Virus record (IMG/VR): IMGVR_UViG_3300017967_000062
Location: 1 to 40,977 of that record
Length of the DNA stretch: 40,977 nt
Source: a virus
Direction: 5' to 3' (one strand)
Part shown: positions 1 through 6,511 of the stretch, piece by piece
How positions within the stretch are numbered: the stretch's first letter is position 1
How the letters are laid out: the number at the start of each line of letters is the position of its first letter
Notes under the pieces: model-generated
Databases searched by the model: none
Told to the model about the DNA's origin: nothing
Seen by the model: only the letters and a program-made list of their open reading frames with translations
Made by a program: the position numbers and the translations under genes

Positions 1-135
1 ACAACTTTCTTTGTCTGTTACCAAAGATACTGGTAAATCTAAATGCTGTTTTGCACGTTTAGCAAGGTCTTTTGCTTGTGAAATATAATTTAATGTATTG
101 CTATTTCTGGCAAACACTAAGATGCCTTTACTCAT
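1..135 (-). CDS. Conserved phage hypothetical, glycosyltransferase-like N-terminus (partial)
   Basis: The reading frame opens with ATG at 133-135 on the minus strand and runs off the left edge, so only about 45 N-terminal residues are seen, starting MSKGILVFARN. The first strand, a following amphipathic helix (residues about 14-29) and a second strand ending in VTD give the alternating pattern of a Rossmann-like or glycosyltransferase-A fold. From memory, similarly starting proteins occur in marine T4-like phages beside fibre genes and are sometimes called glycosyltransferase-like; no catalytic motif is visible in this fragment. The start overlaps the last 8 bases of the upstream gene (stop at 128-130), which suggests translational coupling and shared transcription. 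Confidence 0.6.
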   Translation of the reverse strand, partial: MSKGILVFARNSNTLNYISQAKDLAKRAKQHLDLPVSLVTDKESC

Positions 136-475
136 CGTCTACTAGTTTCTCTACACTTCTGCTATTTTTTATGTTTTGATATTCTTGATAATATATACGT
201 AGATTCTCGTCATATTTTTTTGCAATTTCTGCAAGAAAACCTGTAACATCTTCGACTAGAATTGGAATACTGTTATCATCTAGTAAGATTGCATTATTAG
301 TTACATTAGATAATGCAGACAAATGACTCATTAATGACGTTTCAATTGTAAATTGCCCGCCCCCATAATAGTATTTTGTGTTTTCTTTAAATTGTTCTAA
401 CAATATACGCCTTTGATTATTAAGCGTTACCATATAATTTGAAAAATCTAAAGCATTTTTTAACTTTTCATCCAT
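128..475 (-). CDS. Conserved T4-like phage hypothetical protein, 115 aa
   Basis: This is a soluble, charged protein of 115 residues with no signal peptide or membrane segment. The N-terminus (MDEKLKNALDFSNYM) and the C-terminal NSRSVEKLVDDE resemble a small hypothetical family I associate with marine T4-like phages; I know no function for it. A DDN-containing strand (residues about 67-71) sits in an alpha/beta pattern. The gene is preceded by a strong sigma-70-type promoter (498-526), unlike its late neighbours, so it and the overlapping gene to its left are probably expressed early. An AGGAG-type ribosome site (complement of ctcct at 482-486) precedes the ATG. Confidence 0.7.
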   Translation of the reverse strand: MDEKLKNALDFSNYMVTLNNQRRILLEQFKENTKYYYGGGQFTIETSLMSHLSALSNVTNNAILLDDNSIPILVEDVTGFLAEIAKKYDENLRIYYQEYQNIKNSRSVEKLVDDE

Positions 476-497
476 AAGATACTCCTGTATTGTGTAT

Positions 498-526
498 ATT
501 ATACACGAATATCAGTACTATGTCAA
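498..526 (-). promoter_or_regulatory. Sigma-70-type early promoter with palindrome over the -10
   Basis: On the minus strand a perfect TTGACA (complement of 521-526) is followed by a 17-bp spacer and a perfect TATAAT (complement of 498-503), 23 bp before the ATG at 475. A perfect inverted repeat GTGTATA-T-TATACAC (492-506) contains the whole -10 hexamer. The hexamers and spacer are seen directly; early use by host RNA polymerase is inferred. Confidence 0.8.
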
Positions 527-530
527 GTAA

Positions 531-1634
531 TTATTCGAAAGTATTTGGATTTGCGAATGTAGGATACGGCAAAGTAAAGCGTCTTGTAGTGCCGTCTGTT
601 TCAAAATCTAATGATCTAGGACGTCTTGCACCATAATCAAACAAAATATTTGCTGTCACTGGCTCAGTTACACCAGGTTCGATACTTCCTTTTGCACCAG
701 CATCAAGGTTACTTTCTGGACCGTCATCTACTAGTGTTAGTTTAAATCTTAAACGTCTTGTAAGTGATGATTCTATTCTAGCTTCTATTGTCCAATAACT
801 ATCACCATAGGTGCTTGCACTTGCATCTCTTCTAAAAATAGTCTGGAAAGTTGTTGTTAATTGCCTTTGGCCTATTGCGCCATCTGGATAAGTAACTCCA
901 GTGCTTTGGCCATCAATTGTTGTATAGTTATAACCAAATGCTATTGTACCGGGATTTTCAACCATTGACTGCCAACCTTGATTTCTTAGTACAGCCTTAT
1001 TATTTGTTGCTGTAGTATCGCTTACGTTTTCAACTGTTCCTTCAATTAATATCTGTCCACCGGCATTAAAAAAATGACGTAGTGCATCATCACTAGAAAA
1101 AGTCACAGTAAATTCTGAATCAATAGTACCATTAAAACTAGTTGTTCTTGCATCACCTCCGGGAACAATAGCACCATCTGACACTGTTTCTGCAACTGCG
1201 ACTGTATCCTTGCCTGCTTCTAAGGCAGTCATAATTGTTAAGTAATCATTAAAACCCTGAGTATTATCTATGTTACTTAATGAGTAATCAATATTTCCGT
1301 CATTGTCTGCATCTTCATCACTAAATGCTGGCAGATCGGATGTAGAAACATCGGCTCCTATCAAATCTCCGGTAGCTAATTGTGTTAGTCCTAAATTTGA
1401 GCCGTTTTGATGCTTGTAAGCACGGTCCATGTCGTCCCATAGCTCTTGCATTCTTTCGTGATCAACAATATCTCCGTCGCTACTAGGACCAGGTCCTGCG
1501 ACTTGTCCGCTAGTGACTGTTTGTCCATAACCAGTGTTTTCGATTGCACTACCTGTACCTAAAATTTGTTCAATACGGTTTTGTAGTGTATTGTAATCTG
1601 ACGCTGTTATGATTGCCTGCGGTAATACTGCCAT
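531..1634 (-). CDS. Virion structural protein, tail/fibre-associated, 367 aa
   Basis: This protein of 367 residues is rich in Gly, Thr, Asp and Asn with predicted beta structure, typical of a virion appendage. A short alpha-helical N-terminus (ITASDYNTLQNRIEQIL) is followed by a middle region with the segment DALRHFFNAGGQILIEG (about residues 184-200), a motif I have seen in phage tail and fibre proteins. There is no recognisable enzymatic site. It lies downstream of a fibre paralogue and has its own perfect late box TATAAATA at 1663-1670, 28 bp before the ATG, so it is a late product. Its place in the particle cannot be told; a fibre-attached or neck protein are both possible. Confidence 0.65.
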   Translation of the reverse strand: MAVLPQAIITASDYNTLQNRIEQILGTGSAIENTGYGQTVTSGQVAGPGPSSDGDIVDHERMQELWDDMDRAYKHQNGSNLGLTQLATGDLIGADVSTSDLPAFSDEDADNDGNIDYSLSNIDNTQGFNDYLTIMTALEAGKDTVAVAETVSDGAIVPGGDARTTSFNGTIDSEFTVTFSSDDALRHFFNAGGQILIEGTVENVSDTTATNNKAVLRNQGWQSMVENPGTIAFGYNYTTIDGQSTGVTYPDGAIGQRQLTTTFQTIFRRDASASTYGDSYWTIEARIESSLTRRLRFKLTLVDDGPESNLDAGAKGSIEPGVTEPVTANILFDYGARRPRSLDFETDGTTRRFTLPYPTFANPNTFE

Positions 1635-1662
1635 ATCTTATGTTCCTTATTAAGTACGTAGT

Positions 1663-1670
1663 TATTTATA
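1663..1670 (-). promoter_or_regulatory. T4-type late promoter box TATAAATA
   Basis: The complement of 1663-1670 is a perfect T4 late consensus TATAAATA, 28 bp upstream of the ATG at 1634. It overlaps the TAA stop (1666-1668) of the preceding gene. Since a gp55 late sigma gene is present in the window, recognition by that factor is a reasonable inference. Confidence 0.75.
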
Positions 1671-3180
1671 CCTTTAAAACGCACTCTATTAATTTTTCTG
1701 ATTCCTCATTACTAGATTCTAGAGCAATACCAACTAATCCTGTTGACGCAATAGTTGTGCATACACCGTCTTGCCAGGCATATACTGGTTGTCCTTTAGA
1801 TACTGGTCCACTAACACGCACCGGAACACGACCTTTTAGTCCTAAAATTTGACCTTCGGCTTCTGCATTCATCAAATAAGCAGGCTTATCTGAAATAACT
1901 CCTATGCACATACAACTAGTACCAGCCGCTGTAGCTTCTTGTTTGCCGCCAACACACATTGCTGTGCCTACGGGGTATTCTTGATCTGTTAAATATTTTT
2001 CTGCTAAGTCAGCATAACGAGCAGTTAGTGCTGTACCAATAAATAGGTTTGCTTTTAAGTCACCCGAATTATCTCTTACAGCAATAGTATTCGCATTTGC
2101 TTCTATATCGCCTTGTCTATTATTACCATTTACAACTAATGCTGTAGATTTTTCTGCAAGTCCAGTAAAATTATTTGCAAATATTTCATTAAATGGGAAG
2201 TTTGCACTACCAATAGCAACTGTTTCGCTTACATATGCGTTTTCGTCTGTTTCTTCTATGTTTGTAACACCTGGAAGAAGTGCATCTGGTGTAATTCTTA
2301 CAGTATTTTTAAGTGTTCCTGCGGCTGGCTTAGCTGATAAAAATATTGAATTACCAATTGTGTTTGCTATTGCTATTTTGTTGTCAGTTCCTGTAGGTAC
2401 AAAAACTTGTAAGTCGTTAGAATCACCTACAGTAAAACCATCGTCTTTAAACTGAACTACATTTTCAAAGATAGTAGCCTGTCCTACAATAGATGTTACA
2501 TATTGACTTGCATCTATGCCATTTAATTTTAACGCATTTGATGATGTACCCCAAAAGATATGTTCTGAGGTTGTTGTTCCGCCAGTCGATGCTTGAGTAT
2601 TAACTAAAGTAATACCTCTTTTTACAATGTCAAAACCTGGAATTACATTTTCAGCATCTGTATTATCAATAGTAAATGCATCATTAGATATAATATGTAC
2701 TACTGTATCATTAACTACAGAAGTAATAATACTGTGCGAAACTCCTAAGTTGTCACGTATTGAACGTGATTGCATCTGTGTAACGCCTTCGCCAGCATCC
2801 TGAGGTCCAATTAAAACCCAATCTGTTCCATTATAAGCATATAGCTGTTCGTTAGTTGTATCCCACCAAAAATCGCCTTCTGTTAGACCAGCAGGAGCAG
2901 TACCTGTAGTTTCTGCGCCACCTGTTGTTCGCCATTTTGAACCATCAAAAAACTTTAATTTAGCTAGGGAAGAATCGAACCAAATTTGTCCACTTATTGC
3001 TCTAGGAGGAGGATTTGCTCCTGCAAAGTTTTCTAGTAGGAATAAAAAGTTTTCATTGTGTATTTCACCATACCCTGCGTAGTTTTTACCGACAAAATTC
3101 AAATCGGTAGTTTGATCGATAGTACCGTCTTCAACTACAGTGAGTAATGTTTTATTATATCTATCTATTTGGTAAGCCAT
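1666..3180 (-). CDS. Tail fibre-like protein, paralogue 4 (504 aa)
   Basis: This 504-residue protein is one of four paralogues in the window with a common N-terminal domain of about 130 residues. That domain runs from MAYQIDRYNKTLL through EDGTID, GYGE, ENFLFLLENFA, SGQIWFD and WWDTTNEQLYAYNG to WVLIGP. The next 60 residues (about 135-195, including FTIDN and GFDIVKRGI) are also shared. The central part is diverged and beta-rich. The C-terminal 115 residues begin ARYADLAEKY and hold strands such as GRVPVRVSG, a module I recognise from other phage fibres but cannot name. The shared N-terminus probably anchors the fibre and the divergent C-termini carry receptor or host specificity (inference). 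A late box lies at 3206-3213. Confidence 0.75.
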   Translation of the reverse strand: MAYQIDRYNKTLLTVVEDGTIDQTTDLNFVGKNYAGYGEIHNENFLFLLENFAGANPPPRAISGQIWFDSSLAKLKFFDGSKWRTTGGAETTGTAPAGLTEGDFWWDTTNEQLYAYNGTDWVLIGPQDAGEGVTQMQSRSIRDNLGVSHSIITSVVNDTVVHIISNDAFTIDNTDAENVIPGFDIVKRGITLVNTQASTGGTTTSEHIFWGTSSNALKLNGIDASQYVTSIVGQATIFENVVQFKDDGFTVGDSNDLQVFVPTGTDNKIAIANTIGNSIFLSAKPAAGTLKNTVRITPDALLPGVTNIEETDENAYVSETVAIGSANFPFNEIFANNFTGLAEKSTALVVNGNNRQGDIEANANTIAVRDNSGDLKANLFIGTALTARYADLAEKYLTDQEYPVGTAMCVGGKQEATAAGTSCMCIGVISDKPAYLMNAEAEGQILGLKGRVPVRVSGPVSKGQPVYAWQDGVCTTIASTGLVGIALESSNEESEKLIECVLKV

Positions 3181-3205
3181 GTTGTTCGATTCCTATTAAC
3201 TACTG

Positions 3206-3213
3206 TATTTATT
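3206..3213 (-). promoter_or_regulatory. T4-type late promoter box AATAAATA
   Basis: The complement of 3206-3213 is AATAAATA, one base off the T4 late consensus, 25 bp upstream of the ATG at 3180 in a short intergenic gap. Boxes of the form N-ATAAATA are, to my knowledge, the usual late motif in marine T4-like phages. Confidence 0.6.
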
Positions 3214-3225
3214 CCTATTTTCAAT

Positions 3226-3684
3226 TTATTGTAATTGCATCAAACAAGCCCAGCTTCTTGTACTACTTGCTATGTCAACTTTGTGTATTTGTTTTAGACT
3301 AAATTTTATACCTTCGCCTTTTTGCAAAGTTACTGTTTGTCCTGCAACTGTAATTGAATTGTTGTTTACTAAAGAATATGCTACAACAGTTCCCGAGTCT
3401 GGCTTATCTACCCAATAGTCCATTTCATCTAAAAATCCTGTATTTCCTGGAAATTCTAAAAACCAACCAACTATTGCAGTAGACATATGATCATTTAACA
3501 AAGTTTTAAAATTATTCCTTTGTTCTAATGACCAGTCATGCCATTTTGATGTACTGTATACACTTAACTTGTCTAAGCCGTTAGTGCCTATTCTTACATT
3601 GTTAGAAGAAAATGCAACATCAGCTTTAATATTAATTAAAGAATCTACAGTAGCATTATCTAATTGTTCTAGTGTTTCATGCAT
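3226..3684 (-). CDS. Hypothetical protein, possible cupin/jelly-roll fold, 152 aa
   Basis: No family is recognised with confidence. The C-terminal half (about residues 95-152) reads as successive short strands with a glycine turn, KGEGIKFSLKQIHKV, followed by TRSWACLM. This is the layout of the last strands of a double-stranded beta-helix (cupin or 2OG-oxygenase fold), in which the distal His and the Arg normally bind metal and co-substrate. No convincing HxD motif is seen earlier, so it may be non-catalytic or only superficially similar. It sits 7 bp downstream of a clear 2OG-Fe(II) oxygenase gene and upstream of a fibre gene, all co-directional. Confidence 0.55.
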   Translation of the reverse strand: MHETLEQLDNATVDSLINIKADVAFSSNNVRIGTNGLDKLSVYSTSKWHDWSLEQRNNFKTLLNDHMSTAIVGWFLEFPGNTGFLDEMDYWVDKPDSGTVVAYSLVNNNSITVAGQTVTLQKGEGIKFSLKQIHKVDIASSTRSWACLMQLQ

Positions 3685-3691
3685 ATTTTTC

Positions 3692-4204
3692 TCACTCGTA
3701 CAAATAAACTAAAGAGTATCTTAATTTTTTAGCAGGAGGAACAGAATGTATAGGTCCTATCCCTTCAATAAGCACTCCTTGTCCTATTTTGTCTTCTACA
3801 AATTTATCTTCCTCGTCAATATATAGACCATCTCCGCTTTCTTGTAAACTTATAACTAAGTTTCTTCTAAAATCGTGTTTGTCTTTGTGCTGGCCTATAT
3901 AATCTCCTATTTTATATCTGTTAACTGCTAAATCAGCTAACTTAAAATCTTCGTATACAGGAGCAATTTCTTTTAATTGTTCCTTCATTTCTTTTTTCAT
4001 TTGCATATGGTTACAATAATCGTAAGCACATGTAGAATTATTAATAGCTCTACCCGGCTGTAATTTAGTTCTTCTAATCCACCTAGGCTCTTCGATAGAT
4101 TCAATGAGTTTATAGACAGATTCTACTGTGTCTTTATCAAAAACCTCATAAATCACTAAATTGTCCTTCATAAGCCTGTATACTACCTTCATATTTTGTA
4201 GCAA
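3692..4204 (-). CDS. 2-oxoglutarate/Fe(II)-dependent oxygenase, prolyl-hydroxylase-like
   Basis: The protein shows the facial triad of the 2OG-Fe(II) dioxygenase superfamily: H106-x-D108 in GQHKD, distal H153 in GPIHSV, and R162 (LRYSLV) eight or nine residues later as the 2-oxoglutarate anchor. Strand-rich segments NLVISL and GVLIEG match the double-stranded beta-helix core. Such enzymes hydroxylate or otherwise oxidise proteins, nucleic acids or small molecules; the substrate here is unknown. The longest frame overlaps the upstream gene by 59 bp. An internal Met (residue 12, ATG at 4169-4171, MKDNLVIYEVF) reduces the overlap to 26 bp and is at least as likely a start. Oxygenases of this type are common beside fibre genes in marine T4-like phages. 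Confidence 0.85.
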   Translation of the reverse strand: MLQNMKVVYRLMKDNLVIYEVFDKDTVESVYKLIESIEEPRWIRRTKLQPGRAINNSTCAYDYCNHMQMKKEMKEQLKEIAPVYEDFKLADLAVNRYKIGDYIGQHKDKHDFRRNLVISLQESGDGLYIDEEDKFVEDKIGQGVLIEGIGPIHSVPPAKKLRYSLVYLYE

Positions 4205-4664
4205 TCATTTCATCTAATTCTTCAGTACTCTTATAATTGTATTCTGTACTGTTAGCATAGAATTGTTTGCGTATTGCATTGGCTCTTTTTATTTCGTTGA
4301 TATAATCATTCATAATTTTTATATCAGTTGAATCAACGCCTGCCGCATCGGCTAAACGCTCTATTGTATTGCCAATTATTGTTAATTGCTTTTCTATTGG
4401 ATATTCTTTTACAATTTTATTCCTAGCAAGTTCATTGAGCATATCTTCGTTTATTTCTAAAGGTTGCTCGTGTATATTTACTATAGAAAAATTATCGTAT
4501 GTTCCTACAACTGTTTCGTTGTCAATATCAATTTCTATTTCTTTGTAAAGGTAATAGTCATGATTTAACAAGGACATGTCTGGGACAGTTCCTAACACCA
4601 TTGTAAACATATTGTTTAACTTATTAAATTGGGCTAACGCTGTAATTCTTGTTATTTCTGTCAT
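4146..4664 (-). CDS. Hypothetical protein, possible tail-fibre assembly helper, 172 aa
   Basis: This is a 172-residue soluble protein with an N-terminal alpha/beta part and a helical, charged C-terminal half (about residues 85-150). The segment EYPIEKQLTIIGNTIERLADAAG resembles, loosely, the Y-P-x-x-x-Q-L region of phage tail-fibre assembly and chaperone proteins. That similarity and the position directly behind a fibre gene (2-bp gap) are the only basis for the suggested role. A strong ribosome site GGAGG (complement of 4671-4675) precedes the ATG and lies inside the 3' end of the fibre gene, which implies coupled translation. Its 3' end overlaps the oxygenase gene. Confidence 0.5.
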   Translation of the reverse strand: MTEITRITALAQFNKLNNMFTMVLGTVPDMSLLNHDYYLYKEIEIDIDNETVVGTYDNFSIVNIHEQPLEINEDMLNELARNKIVKEYPIEKQLTIIGNTIERLADAAGVDSTDIKIMNDYINEIKRANAIRKQFYANSTEYNYKSTEELDEMIATKYEGSIQAYEGQFSDL

Positions 4665-4666
4665 AA

Positions 4667-6478
4667 TTAACCTCCGATGTTAGTCCAAGTATTTGCACCA
4701 GTCTTTTTGACTGTACGTCTATATCTATCACTTATACTTACACTACCACCATTAGAGTTTGCAGGTCTTGTGTAGTTTCTTTCTTCCCAAAATGAAACTC
4801 TAGTACCATTAGGATAGTTTGCATAAGTTGCTTTTACATTACTGAATGTTGTAGCGCCTGCCCAAAGCGGATCACTTTGTGCAACTAAATCGTCTACATA
4901 TTGTTTTGTAGCGGCATGCATGTCACTTGTAGGATCAGCATGTAAAGTAATGTAGCCGCTAACTGCGCCACCAGTTTTTCTATAAAACTGAGTTTGTGCA
5001 ACGCCGCCGACTGTATTTGAATCTCTAGCTAACGCGGCTTCGTCTGCAAAGTCTGCCGCTACTGCTTTACCGTCTACTTCTAAAAAATCTACTGCTTGTA
5101 ATCCATCCAGTGTATCTGCGTTTAAACCTGAACCAGGGCCGTCATTACCGGCATGCCATATTTCATTGCCCTTCCATTCAAACTTAGCTGTGTCGATATA
5201 CAATAATTCTGTAAGAGCATCACCCGGACTAACACTATCAGCTGTAATAAACAATGCTCCGTCAGTTGCAGGATTGCCATCTCTAAGGTTTATGATTCTA
5301 CTGTCATTGTTTACAGTTCCGCTCAGTGATGTTCTTGCACCGCCGTTCTTAAATTCAAAACCTTCGCCTGCATTAATATACAATTCATTTACTGTTAATT
5401 TTCCATTAAGGACATCATCTTCGTCGCTTCTTAAGAACTGTGTAGAATCTATACCATCTAATAGTTCTGAATCTACTGCCTTTGCACTTACTTTAAGAAA
5501 ATCAGTATGATTGTAACCATCTAAAGTATCTGCATCTAATCCAGATCCAGATCCGTGATTACCGCTGTGCCAAATAGTATTTCCAAGATAAGTTAATCCT
5601 AATGTATTAGCACTTGGATTAATTTTTAAAGTTTCTGTGTTACCTGCTAAAAATATTGTATTATCTGTACTTCTGTTTTGTAAAACTAATTTTTGTTCAG
5701 CATCATAACCTTTAATGTATATGTCACCTGCTACCCAATTTATTCCAGTGCCAGAAGTAGATAATGTAAATTCTCCGGTTAGAGCAGTGTTTTGATCACT
5801 TCTTAAAAATTGTGTGTTATTTAATCCGTCTAACAATTCAGCATTTGTTGCTGTTCCCCAAAACCAAGTTTCAGCAGGATCAGTTATTCCATCTGCAGAT
5901 TGTGAATCAGCAAGTGTTATACCTTTTCTAATAATTGTGTAACCAGTAATAGGATTAGAAGCATTTAACGTGAATTCATCATCGCTTATAACAAACATTA
6001 CTACATCGTCAACTACTGCTTTTATAATTGCATGTTCTGTGCCTATTGTATCTAATACTAAAGCACTTACCATACGTGTAGTGTTTGGTCCTGCCTTTTC
6101 TGGTCCTATTAGCTCTAACGCTGTACCGTTATAAGCATACCATTGCTTTTTATCCGAATCCCACCATGCATCACCTTCTTGCAAATTAGTTGGTGCAGTG
6201 TCAGATACTTGGGTAACACCCAATGTTCTCCATATACTATTATCGTAAACTTTAATTTTTTTAGAACCGCTATCGTACCAAAGCTGACCGCTTAAAGGTT
6301 TGCTAGGAGGATTGCCTCCTGCAAAATTTTCTAGTAAGTATAAGAAATTTTCGTTTTGTATTTCGCCATAACCGGCAAAGTTTTTACCAATGAACTGTAG
6401 TTCAGTAGTTCTATCTATTGTACCATCTTCTATAACTGCTAGAAGTGTTCTATCAAATCTATTAATTGAATACGACAT
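4667..6478 (-). CDS. Tail fibre-like protein, paralogue 3, with LDG repeats (603 aa)
   Basis: The N-terminal domain (MSYSINRFDRTLL, EDGTID, GYGE, ENFLYLLENFAGGNPP, SGQLWYDS, YAYNG, LIGP) is shared with three other genes here and is closest to the 1666-3180 product. After it come at least four copies of a short repeat around LDG-x(5)-FL: near residues 214-228, 312-327, 339-352 and 450-465, two of them in the longer form SGLDADTLDG. Such repeats are typical of trimeric phage fibres with beta-structured shafts. The C-terminal about 80 residues start near HAATKQYVDDL and end with a basic, aromatic tip that could be the receptor-binding or trimerisation end (inference). A GATAAATA late box lies at 6500-6507. 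Confidence 0.8.
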   Translation of the reverse strand: MSYSINRFDRTLLAVIEDGTIDRTTELQFIGKNFAGYGEIQNENFLYLLENFAGGNPPSKPLSGQLWYDSGSKKIKVYDNSIWRTLGVTQVSDTAPTNLQEGDAWWDSDKKQWYAYNGTALELIGPEKAGPNTTRMVSALVLDTIGTEHAIIKAVVDDVVMFVISDDEFTLNASNPITGYTIIRKGITLADSQSADGITDPAETWFWGTATNAELLDGLNNTQFLRSDQNTALTGEFTLSTSGTGINWVAGDIYIKGYDAEQKLVLQNRSTDNTIFLAGNTETLKINPSANTLGLTYLGNTIWHSGNHGSGSGLDADTLDGYNHTDFLKVSAKAVDSELLDGIDSTQFLRSDEDDVLNGKLTVNELYINAGEGFEFKNGGARTSLSGTVNNDSRIINLRDGNPATDGALFITADSVSPGDALTELLYIDTAKFEWKGNEIWHAGNDGPGSGLNADTLDGLQAVDFLEVDGKAVAADFADEAALARDSNTVGGVAQTQFYRKTGGAVSGYITLHADPTSDMHAATKQYVDDLVAQSDPLWAGATTFSNVKATYANYPNGTRVSFWEERNYTRPANSNGGSVSISDRYRRTVKKTGANTWTNIGG

Positions 6479-6499
6479 GCCTAACCCTATCTATATTGG

Positions 6500-6507
6500 T
6501 ATTTATC
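6500..6507 (-). promoter_or_regulatory. T4-type late promoter box GATAAATA
   Basis: The complement of 6500-6507 is GATAAATA, 21 bp upstream of the ATG at 6478 within the 33-bp gap between two fibre genes. It matches the T4 late consensus at seven of eight positions. Confidence 0.65.
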
Positions 6508-6511
6508 GGAT

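Noticed and set aside
492-506. Palindrome GTGTATATTATACAC as an intrinsic terminator
   Set aside because: The stem is AT-rich with a one-base loop and no following T-tract on either strand; it fits an operator over the -10 better.
1613-1852. Plus-strand frame of 79 codons, and similar plus-strand frames throughout 1-36448
   Set aside because: They lie antisense inside well-supported minus-strand structural genes, have no ribosome site and show no recognisable protein features; they are shadow frames.
3692-4204. Frameshift or fusion between the 4146-4664 gene and the oxygenase because of their overlap
   Set aside because: An internal ATG at 4169-4171 gives a full oxygenase with a modest 26-bp overlap, common in compact phage genomes; both proteins look complete.
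4667-6478. Repeated LDG segments as a CRISPR or DNA repeat array
   Set aside because: The repetition is at protein level with diverged DNA and unequal spacing, which is normal for a fibre shaft.
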